Shown here one piece after another: positions 40,631-48,207 of a DNA stretch of 64,000 nucleotides. Each line of letters begins with the position of its first letter. Positions within the stretch are counted from its first letter, which is position 1. The translations under genes and the position numbers were made by a program. The notes under the pieces are model-generated. The model was not told where the DNA came from. It did no database searches and saw nothing but the letters and a program-made list of their open reading frames with translations. Source of the DNA: Erysipelotrichaceae bacterium (GTDB lineage: Bacteria; Bacillota_I; Bacilli_A; Erysipelotrichales; Erysipelotrichaceae); assembly GCA_017512285.1 (NCBI GenBank), contig JAFWGU010000024.1, forward strand, positions 1-64,000, in the 5' to 3' direction.

Positions 40631-41296
40631 ATGAACGACATAATTGAACTAATGAAGCAGCGTCACAGCGTAAGACAGTATACGGATAAGAGAATACCTG
40701 AAGACATCAGAAAGCTTCTTGATGAATACACTGAGGAAATGAACAGACAGGGCAACCTGCACATGCAGATCATCTACGATGAACCTGAATGTTTCAGCAG
40801 CCGGCTTGCTCACTATGGCAGGTTCAGCGGCTGTAGTAACTACATTGCCGTAATAGGCAGGAACGCTGAAGACCTGGAGGAAAGATGCGGTTTCTATGGC
40901 GAAATGGTCGTGCTCAGGGCTCAGGAACTGGGACTGAATACCTGCTGGGCCAAGATGACCCACGGCAAGAGCAAGGCCGTCATCAACCCGGATGAAACCG
41001 AGGTCATCGTCATAGCACTGGGCTATGGCAAAACTCAGGGTGTCCCCAGTAAAAACAAGTCAGCTTCAGCCGTCAGTAATGTCAGGGAAGATTCTCCTGC
41101 CTGGTTCAAGAGAGGCGTAGAAGCAGCCTTACTGGCACCGACAGCCGTCAATCAGCAGAAGTTCAGGATCACGCTGGATGGTAACAAGGTTAGTGCCAAG
41201 CCGGGAATCCTGGGCTCATGTCTGAAGATAGATCTGGGCATTGTAAAGTGCCACTTTGAACTGGCAGCCGGCCGGGAAAACTTTGACTGGAATTAA
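40631..41296 (+). CDS. TM1586-type nitroreductase
   Basis: This 221-residue protein resembles the TM1586 nitroreductase group, in which two half-domains bind FMN. The first half has MKQRHSVRQYTDKRIPED, the second VEAALLAPTAVNQQKFRITL, the flavin-binding pattern. The centre has ELGLNTCWAKM. These proteins reduce nitro or quinone compounds, or are poorly characterised oxidoreductases. GGGAG precedes the ATG. It ends at the shared terminator 41296-41324 and is probably transcribed with the PHP gene. Confidence 0.85.
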   Translation: MNDIIELMKQRHSVRQYTDKRIPEDIRKLLDEYTEEMNRQGNLHMQIIYDEPECFSSRLAHYGRFSGCSNYIAVIGRNAEDLEERCGFYGEMVVLRAQELGLNTCWAKMTHGKSKAVINPDETEVIVIALGYGKTQGVPSKNKSASAVSNVREDSPAWFKRGVEAALLAPTAVNQQKFRITLDGNKVSAKPGILGSCLKIDLGIVKCHFELAAGRENFDWN

Positions 41297-41324
41297 AACA
41301 GACTGATCACTCAGTCTGTTTTTT
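41296..41324. terminator. Bidirectional terminator
   Basis: ACAGACTGA, loop TCAC and TCAGTCTGT with A and T tracts on either side. It lies between the converging nitroreductase and GH13 genes. Confidence 0.85.
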
Positions 41325-42808
41325 CATTTCTTAATTAATACAGCTGTCTGCGGCGGCAGCTTGCCTTTGAATTCCCTTGACCTGAACACCACCCTGCCCT
41401 CAAATTCATAAGCTTTCCTGGACAGGTTAACGATCAGAACATGCCTGCCTCTGGTGAAATACAGTACTCTGTCCTTTTCCGTTATCTCCACATGCGGATC
41501 AGTCAGATCTCTGGTCTTTCTTCTTAACTCCGTCAGCCTGCAGATGAAATGATAGATGGAATTTTCATCCTTCATGCAGCTGTCAACTGACATGTCATTC
41601 TCCCTGCAGAACGGCAGATAAGGCTCGGCATCACCTGTAAAGCCGTGATTAGGTTCCTCATCATTCCAGATCATCGGCAGCCTTGTGCCGGTACGCTGAT
41701 ATCCCCCATCCTTTGAAGGAATGTGGACCGTCTTCATGCCAATCTCATCACCATACAGAACAAAAGGTATGCCCGGCAACGTGAACAGCATCATGTAGAA
41801 TATTCTTAACTGTTCATCATTAAGGTAATTGGCAATTCTCCAGCTATCATGATTGCCGCTGATCAGAGCCAGATATCCATTCTGTTTTTCTGCCTCATTG
41901 AATCTTTCCCTCATGTCCTTCAGAGTGAAACCCAGATCGTTATTGCCGTTAATCACTGACTTTCCGCGGGTATTCTCATCACTTCTGAACAGCCGGTGAT
42001 AGAAGTTGTCCCAGTGATCCAGTACGAAGTCAGCGTCAAAACCGGCTTCAAGCGAACGCTGAGGGTTCGACCACTCGCTTACGAAGAAGGCTTCCGGATA
42101 TTCCTTCCTGATCCTTCTGAACATCCATTTCCATACCTCAATGGTAGCTGACTTGTCTTCATCGTTCTTAACCAAAGAATCAGCCATGTCAACTCTGAAG
42201 CCGTCCGCTCCCTTGGACAGCCAGAATCTCATGACTTCAAGCATGTAGTTACGGGCAGCCAGGGTTCTCTTATCCTTGTAGGACATCTGCCACTCAGGAT
42301 GGTCAATATCCTTAAAACCATAGTTGAAAGCCGGCTGATGAGCAAAGAAATTAACCATGTAGCAGCCGTGGCGGTCAAACATGCCGGCTAAAAGATTACT
42401 GCCCTTATCCCATGGGTTGTCATTCCAGATGAACAGATCGCTTTTCTCATTCTTATCTGCGCGGGCGCTCTTCAGAAAATCCTTATTATTCAGGGCTGAA
42501 TGACCGGCAACAAGGTCAATGATGATCCTGATTCCTCGCTCATGTGCTTCTTTTATGAGCTCGTCAAAATCCTGGAGCGTACCAAAACGGGGATCAACAT
42601 CAAAGAAATCTTCAACGTCATAACCGCCATCCTTAAACGGTGAACGGTAAAAGGGATTGAGCCAGACGGCATTGAATCCCATGTCTTTTATGTAGTCAAG
42701 CTTGCTTATTATGCCCCTGAGATCTCCGGTACCGTCATTGTTGCTGTCAAGAAAGGAAGTCGGATAGATCTCATACGCCATCATGTTTCTGAATGATCTT
42801 CTGCTCAT
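41324..42808 (-). CDS. GH13 alpha-amylase-family enzyme
   Basis: This is a 494-residue cytosolic GH13 hydrolase. Region I is IDLVAGHSALNN, in which the usual DxxxNH has become DLVAGH. Region II is GFRVDMADS with the nucleophile Asp near 203, region III is FVSEWSNP with the acid Glu near 245, and region IV is SGNHDSWR with the third acid near 320. The start AYEIYPTSFLDSNNDGTGD is shared with the other GH13 gene at 36994-38682. The altered region I and short length suggest a distinct subfamily and substrate. There is no signal peptide. Action on maltodextrin-like sugars is likely. Confidence 0.88.
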   Translation of the reverse strand: MSRRSFRNMMAYEIYPTSFLDSNNDGTGDLRGIISKLDYIKDMGFNAVWLNPFYRSPFKDGGYDVEDFFDVDPRFGTLQDFDELIKEAHERGIRIIIDLVAGHSALNNKDFLKSARADKNEKSDLFIWNDNPWDKGSNLLAGMFDRHGCYMVNFFAHQPAFNYGFKDIDHPEWQMSYKDKRTLAARNYMLEVMRFWLSKGADGFRVDMADSLVKNDEDKSATIEVWKWMFRRIRKEYPEAFFVSEWSNPQRSLEAGFDADFVLDHWDNFYHRLFRSDENTRGKSVINGNNDLGFTLKDMRERFNEAEKQNGYLALISGNHDSWRIANYLNDEQLRIFYMMLFTLPGIPFVLYGDEIGMKTVHIPSKDGGYQRTGTRLPMIWNDEEPNHGFTGDAEPYLPFCRENDMSVDSCMKDENSIYHFICRLTELRRKTRDLTDPHVEITEKDRVLYFTRGRHVLIVNLSRKAYEFEGRVVFRSREFKGKLPPQTAVLIKK

Positions 42809-42841
42809 GGTAACACCTCTGAGTTAATTATAAACCAATGG

Positions 42842-42862
42842 AAAACCGGCATGAACCGGTTT
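42842..42862 (-). terminator. Weak candidate terminator
   Basis: On the minus strand AAACCGG, loop TTCATG, CCGGTTT, with a short T stretch. Confidence 0.4.
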
Positions 42863-43355
42863 ATTTGTTGATGAATTCAACGGTAAAGTTCTTGCCGTCA
42901 TTGAATACCAGAGGTATTCTGTCTTCCTTTACGGTACCGATACCCACGGTGGCGCTCTTGCCGTCAGCACTGGCCTCACCGATCTTCAGCACGGCTCTGG
43001 TTTCACCTATGGTTATCTCCAGTTCATGAGCCGTATCATAACGTACCTCAACGCTGCCGTTAGGAGGCAGGTTGCCGGAAAGAAATCTGTAGGTGCCTTC
43101 CTGCGGACCCTCTGGCAGTCCTGCCAGCTGGGCTAAGGTGGCATTGAAGTTTATCTTGATACTGCTGCCGTCCCCATTGAACTCCATTGTTCCGTATTCC
43201 GATTCAAAGAGCCCCTCATGAGGATTGGGGGCAGGATACGGCGGTTCATAAGGCTGATTGCCGCCATCGCCGTTATGAGTGCCGATGTACCATATTATTC
43301 CGCCTGCTACTATTAAAACCGCCATTATCCATGGAAGAATCTTCCTTATTCTCAT
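42861..43355 (-). CDS. Membrane-anchored extracytoplasmic protein, function unknown
   Basis: This is a protein of about 164 residues with one N-terminal membrane helix (about 6-22), a Pro/Asn-rich linker (EPPYPAPNPHEG), then a beta-rich domain (ESEYGTMEFNGDGSSIKINF). The domain looks like the small beta-barrel surface proteins of Bacillota that carry YGTMEFNGDG-type repeats. No catalytic motif is seen. AAGGAGG lies 8 bases before the ATG at 43355. It lies upstream of the GH13 gene but the ends are not overlapping. Confidence 0.75.
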   Translation of the reverse strand: MRIRKILPWIMAVLIVAGGIIWYIGTHNGDGGNQPYEPPYPAPNPHEGLFESEYGTMEFNGDGSSIKINFNATLAQLAGLPEGPQEGTYRFLSGNLPPNGSVEVRYDTAHELEITIGETRAVLKIGEASADGKSATVGIGTVKEDRIPLVFNDGKNFTVEFINK

Positions 43356-43463
43356 ATTCGTCTCCTCCTTCACTAAAGAGTACTGCTTATAATCTGATTA
43401 TACCTTATATGAGGCCGTGAATAAATACAAAGGCATTATGCGGATTCAAGTCACCTGTTCATG

Positions 43464-43472
43464 TGGTAGAAT
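43464..43472 (+). promoter_or_regulatory. Extended -10 promoter element
   Basis: TGG followed by TAGAAT (43467-43472), 28 bases before the start of the 43500 gene. Confidence 0.4.
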
Positions 43473-43499
43473 GATATAAACAGAAAAGAGTTTTAGCAT

Positions 43500-43985
43500 A
43501 TGGTTTTGGCAATTGAATCACTTATACTGTGTCTGGCATTTACGGCAATGGTCTACATCATGAGCCGCAAGCCGATAAACACCTTATATAACTACCCGCC
43601 AAGAATTCAGGAACGGGTAAGAAGTCTGGAGGAATACCGGGACAAGGTGCCTACTCAGAAAAACAAGATCACTGCCAAGCTTGGTGCACTGGTCCTGTTT
43701 ACGGTCATAATGGCGCTGTTGTTGCGCTATGCTAATAAGTGCACGACGTTCAGAGATGCCTTCATCAACGGCTTCATATTATGGACAGTCGTAAATCTCT
43801 ATGACGCCATCGTTCTGGACATCATCTGGTTCTGCCACGATCCGTATTTCGTCTTCAAGGGTACGGAGGACATGGTGGATGACTATCATGACTACATGTT
43901 CCACATCAGGGGTTTCTTCATCGGTGAAGCTCTTGCCCTTGTCGTCTGCCTTCTGGCAGCGCTGCTGGTTCATTTTGTACTGTAA
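43500..43985 (+). CDS. Four-helix membrane protein, function unknown
   Basis: This 161-residue protein has four predicted helices, near residues 2-18, 58-75, 88-108 and 138-158. The conserved-looking stretches PPRIQERVRSLEEY and IVLDIIWFCHDPYFVFKGTEDM suggest a known but unnamed Bacillota family. GyrI-like protein starts 11 bases after its stop, so they may be co-transcribed. The function is unknown. Confidence 0.75.
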   Translation: MVLAIESLILCLAFTAMVYIMSRKPINTLYNYPPRIQERVRSLEEYRDKVPTQKNKITAKLGALVLFTVIMALLLRYANKCTTFRDAFINGFILWTVVNLYDAIVLDIIWFCHDPYFVFKGTEDMVDDYHDYMFHIRGFFIGEALALVVCLLAALLVHFVL

Positions 43986-43996
43986 GGAGAATAAAC

Positions 43997-44638
43997 ATGG
44001 CATTTGATTTCAAGAAGGAATACAAGGAGTTCTATCTCCCAGCTGCCACTCCCGGGATAATCGAAATACCCAGGATGAATTACCTGGCTGTCAGGGGTAT
44101 TGGCAATCCAAACGATGAGGACAGCGAATACAAGCAGTCCATAGCGCTTCTGTATGGAATAGCCTACACGATCAAGATGAGCAGGAAGGGTTCTCATCAG
44201 ATTGAAGGCTACTTTGACTATTCTGTTCCGCCTCTGGAAGGCTTCTGGTGGCAGGAAGGAGTCTCAGGCATAGATTACAGTCATAAGGAAGACTTCAACT
44301 TCATATCCGTGATCAGACTGCCTGACTTCGTTAAGAAGGAAGACTTTGATTGGGCAATCGAGGAAGCGACCAGAAAGAAGAAGACGGATTTTTCCAAGGT
44401 GGAATTCTGGACATACGATGAAGGACTGTGCGTGCAATGTATGCATCTGGGAAGCTATGACGATGAACCGGCAACCGTAAAGGCCATGCAGCAGCATGCT
44501 GAAGCCCTGGGTTATGAAGAGGACTTTGAATCCGGTCGCATGCATCATGAAATCTATCTCTCTGATCCAAGGAGAACGGATCCCGCAAAACTTAAGACGG
44601 TGGTCCGCCATCCAATCAGAAAGAGAGAAGAACAGTGA
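43997..44638 (+). CDS. GyrI-like small-molecule-binding domain protein
   Basis: This 213-residue protein matches the GyrI-like domain: the start FYLPAATPGIIEIPRMNYLAVRG, the central FISVIRLPDFV strand and the C-terminal RMHHEIYLSDPRRTDPAKLKTVVRHPI are all typical. These domains bind drugs or other small aromatic compounds and occur alone or in regulators; there is no DNA-binding domain here. GGAG lies 7 bases before the ATG. A drug-sequestering role is possible but not shown. Confidence 0.88.
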   Translation: MAFDFKKEYKEFYLPAATPGIIEIPRMNYLAVRGIGNPNDEDSEYKQSIALLYGIAYTIKMSRKGSHQIEGYFDYSVPPLEGFWWQEGVSGIDYSHKEDFNFISVIRLPDFVKKEDFDWAIEEATRKKKTDFSKVEFWTYDEGLCVQCMHLGSYDDEPATVKAMQQHAEALGYEEDFESGRMHHEIYLSDPRRTDPAKLKTVVRHPIRKREEQ

Positions 44639-44650
44639 GCAGAAACAGTC

Positions 44651-44659
44651 TGGTAGAAT
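44651..44659 (+). promoter_or_regulatory. Extended -10 promoter element
   Basis: TGG followed by TAGAAT (44654-44659), 42 bases before the small gene at 44701. Confidence 0.4.
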
Positions 44660-44700
44660 CATATTATGTCAGGCAGAAATGATCTGCCGGGAGGTTTACA

Positions 44701-44910
44701 ATGATATTCAGTTGGGTAGACGGTTTTGAATTAAGTGTAAAAGTAGAAGATGGAACAGTCGTCATTTCCGGCAATAAGGAAGGACTTTTGTCACTGGCCA
44801 ATCATCTCGCCACGCTGGCTGATCAGGAAGGAAATGATCACTTTCATCTGGATGAACATAATTCCCTTGAGGAAGGATCAGCTGAGCTGATCATAGAGAA
44901 GGTGGACTAA
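44701..44910 (+). CDS. Small acidic protein, Imm32-like
   Basis: This 69-residue acidic protein has the order strand, strand, helix, strand. The pattern NKEGLLSLANHLATLADQ followed by DHFHLDEHNSLEEGSAELII is very like the Imm32 immunity-protein family. No toxin gene is visible nearby; an orphan immunity gene or a different use of the fold is possible. GGGAGG lies 6 bases before the ATG. Its stop TAA shares its last base with the next start (TAATG), so the next gene is translationally coupled. Confidence 0.7.
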   Translation: MIFSWVDGFELSVKVEDGTVVISGNKEGLLSLANHLATLADQEGNDHFHLDEHNSLEEGSAELIIEKVD

Positions 44911-45329
44911 TGGATAAGAGCATAGAAGCATATTTCGTTGAAACATTTATCAGAAAGAACCGCAGGGACAGGATCATGCTTGAACTGACAAATCCCAGGA
45001 AACGTTACGACGGTCTGGACAGATTCTGCCATCAGGCAGCCGATCTGCTTGATCCCGAAAAGGTAGTCATGAAGGCCAATAATCTGGAAAATCTGCCGGG
45101 ATTCGTCATGTTCATGAAGACCCATGATGAAACCTGTACGATCCTTTCACCAAACGGAAACGTTGACGGACAGAAATTGCCGTTCATGGAAGCCGTGAGG
45201 CAGGCAATACTATGTCAGGACGCTGCGATAATCGTCGGTAACGGTTTTGCGGTAGTATTCACGGAACCGATGAAAGGCGGACATGATAAATATCTGTTAA
45301 CTGAAACAAAGAAAAAAGGGACCTGGTAA
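44910..45329 (+). CDS. Unknown 139-residue protein coupled to the Imm32-like gene
   Basis: The family is not recognised. The 139-residue protein is soluble and mixed alpha/beta. It begins with a helix (SIEAYFVETFIRKNRRDRIMLELT), has strands around PGFVMFMKTHDETCTIL and a C-terminal core AIIVGNGFAVVFTEPM. No metal or catalytic motif is clear. It shares one base with the stop of the Imm32-like gene and ends in a terminator loop, so the two form a complete small operon. Confidence 0.7.
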   Translation: MDKSIEAYFVETFIRKNRRDRIMLELTNPRKRYDGLDRFCHQAADLLDPEKVVMKANNLENLPGFVMFMKTHDETCTILSPNGNVDGQKLPFMEAVRQAILCQDAAIIVGNGFAVVFTEPMKGGHDKYLLTETKKKGTW

Positions 45330-45340
45330 AGTCCCTTTTG
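45314..45340. terminator. Bidirectional terminator
   Basis: AAAAGGGAC, eight-base loop and GTCCCTTTT lie between converging genes. Confidence 0.7.
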
Positions 45341-45346
45341 TCATTC

Positions 45347-45892
45347 TTACAGGATTGCCTGAACGGCAGCCTTTACTTCGTCCATGTCAACCGTTGGTTC
45401 GAATCTGGCAACTACATTCCCTTCACGGTCAACCAGGAACTTGGTGAAGTTCCAGCCGATGTATGTCTTGTCACCGAACTGCTTGTTGTTGATCTTGGCG
45501 AACTTGTCCAGAGCAGCGTTCTTGATGCCCTTGCCGAAGCCGACGAATGGCTTGACGCTTGCCAGGTATACAAACAGAGGATCAGCTGTTTCACCGTTAA
45601 CATCGATCTTGGCGAACTGCGGGAATTCGGTTCCGAACTTCATCGTGCAGAACTGATGAATCTCCTCATCTGTGCCAGGAGCCTGATTGGCGAACTGGTT
45701 GCATGGGAAGTCCAGGATCTCAAAGCCCTGATCTCTGAATTCTCTGTACATGGCTTCCAGCGGGTCATAATGTGGGGTGAATCCGCAGCCTGTTGCGGTG
45801 TTGACGATCAGAAGGACCTTGCCTTCATAGTCTCTTAAGCTCTTTTCATTTCCTGATTTTTCCTTAACCTTGAAATCGTATACTGTTGGCAT
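45347..45892 (-). CDS. Glutathione peroxidase (cysteine type; probably thioredoxin-dependent)
   Basis: This 181-residue peroxidase reduces hydrogen peroxide and organic peroxides. The catalytic cysteine is in NTATGCGFTPHY near residue 36, the glutamine in FPCNQFANQ (with a possible resolving cysteine) and the tryptophan in IGWNFTKFLVD. It is the cysteine form, not the selenocysteine form, since the codon is a normal TGC. Bacterial members usually use thioredoxin. The upstream OhrR-like regulator starts one base before its gene ends, so control by peroxide is likely. Confidence 0.92.
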   Translation of the reverse strand: MPTVYDFKVKEKSGNEKSLRDYEGKVLLIVNTATGCGFTPHYDPLEAMYREFRDQGFEILDFPCNQFANQAPGTDEEIHQFCTMKFGTEFPQFAKIDVNGETADPLFVYLASVKPFVGFGKGIKNAALDKFAKINNKQFGDKTYIGWNFTKFLVDREGNVVARFEPTVDMDEVKAAVQAIL

Positions 45893-45893
45893 G

Positions 45894-46343
45894 TTATTTA
45901 TTCCTTTCCTTACTATTTTCCATTAATTCATACAATAACTGATATAACTGTGCAGCTTTTTCTGCCGGTAGGTCAATGCAGCGGGCAACCGTTTCCGGAA
46001 CCCTGCTGGCTTTATCCTGCAGTTCTCTGCCCTTTTCGGTGAGACTGACGATGACGATGCGGTCATCCTTTTCGCTTCTTTTCTTTTCGAGATAACCTTC
46101 ATTCTGGAGTTTCTTCAGTAACGGTGATACCGTTCCGTTATCCAGCATGAGTCTCTCACAGATCTCCCCTACCGTAATACCGTCCGTTTCCCAGAGGACA
46201 AGCATCAGGATGTACTGCGTATAGGTCAGTCCCAGTTCCTTTAGAGCCGGTGTATAAAGACTGATCACGCTTCTGCTTGCGGCATACAGCGGGAAACACA
46301 GCTGATTGGCCAGTTTCATGTATTCCATGTTCTTTTTCTCCAT
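45894..46343 (-). CDS. OhrR-like MarR-family peroxide sensor
   Basis: This is a 149-residue winged-helix repressor. The N-terminal LCFPLYAASRSVISLY block carries a cysteine near residue 16 in the place of the redox-active cysteine of OhrR, and the helix-turn-helix is VGEICERLMLDNGTVSPLLK with the wing RSEKDDRIVIVSLTEKG. OhrR proteins lose DNA binding when the cysteine is oxidised by organic peroxide. The gene is followed one base later by glutathione peroxidase, a fitting target. AAAGGAG lies 7 bases before the ATG. An AT-rich palindrome covers its promoter. Confidence 0.9.
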   Translation of the reverse strand: MEKKNMEYMKLANQLCFPLYAASRSVISLYTPALKELGLTYTQYILMLVLWETDGITVGEICERLMLDNGTVSPLLKKLQNEGYLEKKRSEKDDRIVIVSLTEKGRELQDKASRVPETVARCIDLPAEKAAQLYQLLYELMENSKERNK

Positions 46344-46371
46344 TTAGCTTCTCCTTTCTGTTTTATGCAAT

Positions 46372-46402
46372 TATATTTTATCAAATATATTTTTATTGTC
46401 AA
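46372..46402 (-). promoter_or_regulatory. Promoter and candidate OhrR operator of the peroxidase operon
   Basis: On the minus strand TTGACA (46397-46402), 16 bases and TAAAAT (46375-46380) preceded by TGA form a promoter. The palindrome TATATTT, four bases, AAATATA (46372-46389) covers the -10, as expected for a repressor site. It is AT-rich like known OhrR boxes but not identical. Confidence 0.65.
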
Positions 46403-46403
46403 T

Positions 46404-46432
46404 AAAAAAGAACATGTAATTAAACATGTTCT
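46404..46432 (-). terminator. Terminator of the STAS-HAD gene
   Basis: On the minus strand AGAACATGT, loop TTAATT, ACATGTTCT, then T6. Confidence 0.85.
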
Positions 46433-47519
46433 AGATAAGTTCAAAGTGTTTGAGGGCATTGTAGATGCCGTCATCGTCAACCGAGGTGGTAACGTATTCG
46501 GCTGCGGCCTTGAGAGCATCCTTGCCGTTGCCCATTGATACGCCGACACCGGCAAACTTGATCATCGCAATGTCGTTTTCACCATCGCCGAAGGCCATTA
46601 CCTGTGAACGCTTCAGTCCCTCCTTCTCAAGGAACTTCATTATGCCGGCCGCCTTGCCGCCGGTCTTGGCAATGATGTCAATGCCTGTATCGTTCCAGCT
46701 GGTAATGCTGCACTGGTCAAGCAGGTCCTCAAGTTTCTTTCTGACTTCGCTGTTTACGAAGGCCAGACACTGATAGATCTTTTCGCCCTTGTATTCACCG
46801 ATGTCCGGAATGGTACCGTGAGTAGCGGCCTGCGTCTGTATGACGACATCGTCAACGTAGTTGATGTAGCGCTTATGCTCGCCAATCAGTACGAACGGCA
46901 GTCTTCCTGCCTGGAAGATTGAAACAAGGATCTCAACTTCACCCGGGTCAATTTCATTACCGGCAAACATTTCCTGATTCTCATCGAAGCAGATGTTGCC
47001 GTTAAGCGTCAGATAACCGTCAAAGCCGATGTCCATTACCGGCAGCTTGCTCATCTCCGTCAGGTCTCTGCCGGTAGCGATGACGCACTTGATGCCGTTG
47101 GCCTGAGCTGCATGAATGGCATCAATGGCGCTCTGAGGAACCTTGCCCGTAGTATGGGACAGCAGCGTTCCGTCGATGTCAAAGAAGATCGCCCTGATGT
47201 CGGAAGCGTCGACTCCTGCCTGAACAATGTCCAGCATGTCGGTAAATCCCGTCATGTCCAGTACTTCCATTATGGTTTCATTGACGCCGGTAAGAGTCAG
47301 TGTACCGTGATTGCCCAGAGTCTTCTTGGCAGAGAGGATGACTCTCAAGCCGGTAGATGAGATGTATTCAGTATCAGTCAGATCAAGAACGATGTTCTGA
47401 GATCTTCCGCACGCCTCTTCCATGGCCTCGGAAAAATCCCCAGCTGTCTGAGTGTCTATTCTTCCTTTTGGAGCAACGGAACATATTCCATCTTCAAGTT
47501 CCAGGATCTCAATATCCAT
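46431..47519 (-). CDS. STAS (anti-anti-sigma-like) domain fused to a Cof-type HAD phosphatase
   Basis: This 362-residue fusion has two clear parts. Residues 1-105 are a STAS domain of the RsbV/SpoIIAA type: GRIDTQTAGDF, then VLDLTDTEYISSTGLRVIL, where Ser55 before Thr-Gly matches the serine phosphorylated by RsbW-type kinases. Residues about 109-360 are a Cof/YbiV-like HAD hydrolase: FFDIDGTLL with Asp114 and Asp116, VIATGRDLTEM, a C2 cap, and GDGENDIAMIKFAG. The HAD substrate is probably a sugar phosphate or phospho-metabolite. The fusion may let phosphorylation control the phosphatase. A candidate kinase domain sits on the MATE protein at 30697-32463. Confidence 0.9.
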   Translation of the reverse strand: MDIEILELEDGICSVAPKGRIDTQTAGDFSEAMEEACGRSQNIVLDLTDTEYISSTGLRVILSAKKTLGNHGTLTLTGVNETIMEVLDMTGFTDMLDIVQAGVDASDIRAIFFDIDGTLLSHTTGKVPQSAIDAIHAAQANGIKCVIATGRDLTEMSKLPVMDIGFDGYLTLNGNICFDENQEMFAGNEIDPGEVEILVSIFQAGRLPFVLIGEHKRYINYVDDVVIQTQAATHGTIPDIGEYKGEKIYQCLAFVNSEVRKKLEDLLDQCSITSWNDTGIDIIAKTGGKAAGIMKFLEKEGLKRSQVMAFGDGENDIAMIKFAGVGVSMGNGKDALKAAAEYVTTSVDDDGIYNALKHFELI

Positions 47520-47587
47520 AACGCACTTCCTTCCCCATTATTTCTAACGTACTTTCCAATAGTAATTTTAACATATTAGTGCCCCAA

Positions 47588-47616
47588 AGAAAAAGGGAAG
47601 TCGATCAACTTCCCCT
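47588..47616 (-). terminator. Terminator of the nitroreductase gene
   Basis: On the minus strand GGGAAGT, loop TGATCG, ACTTCCC, then TTTTTCTTT. Confidence 0.75.
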
Positions 47617-47621
47617 GCTTT

Positions 47622-48137
47622 CTACAGAATAGTTACGTTCTTTTCGTAATCAAACGTGTGCTGATCCTTGGTGGTGTCAGGATAACCAACGGCGATGGCT
47701 ACCTGATAGCCATATCCTTCAGGGAATCCCAGCTTTTCAGCGTATTCAGCCTTCTTTTCACCATTGAGGACCTTCTTCATGCAGCCGAGAATTACACTAC
47801 CAAGTCCCATTGCGGCAGCGGCCAGATGAATGTTTTCCACGGCAATGCCTGCGTCCACGGCACTCCAGCCAAAGGCTTCATCACCGGAAATGTAAATGGT
47901 GATCGGAGCGCTGTAGTAGAAATTGCCGGCGGCATCAGGATTCAGATCTTTCTGGATCTCTGCCTGTACCGGATCATCCTTACCTACTACGGTAAAGTGA
48001 AGTTCCTGTCTGTTGGCAGCGGTAGGAGCCTTCAGGCCTGCTTCAACGAGTTCTCTGACAGTCTCGCACGGTAACGGCTCTGCCGTATACTTGCGGATGG
48101 AACTGCGGGTATTGATTATTTCCATGCAATCTTTCAT
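47622..48137 (-). CDS. Nitroreductase-family flavoprotein
   Basis: This 171-residue FMN-dependent oxidoreductase has the family start IINTRSSIRKYTAEPL with flavin-phosphate contacts and KAPTAANRQELHF around residue 36, then the central AVDAGIAVENIHLAAAAMGLGS helix and the GYGYQVAIAVGYPD strand. It is shorter than the TM1586-type protein at 40631-41296 and not closely alike. It reduces nitro compounds or quinones; the real substrate is unknown. AGAGGA precedes the ATG. It is a single gene with terminator. Confidence 0.9.
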   Translation of the reverse strand: MKDCMEIINTRSSIRKYTAEPLPCETVRELVEAGLKAPTAANRQELHFTVVGKDDPVQAEIQKDLNPDAAGNFYYSAPITIYISGDEAFGWSAVDAGIAVENIHLAAAAMGLGSVILGCMKKVLNGEKKAEYAEKLGFPEGYGYQVAIAVGYPDTTKDQHTFDYEKNVTIL

Positions 48138-48207
48138 ATCATATTCCTCTTTTCTCTGAATTAATTATAAATCAGTTTGATTAAACATTCGTTTCCGGTG
48201 ACCGCGA

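Noticed and set aside
45338-45838. 166-residue open frame on the plus strand
   Set aside because: Antisense to the clearly real glutathione peroxidase, whose catalytic motifs are intact; no ribosome site.
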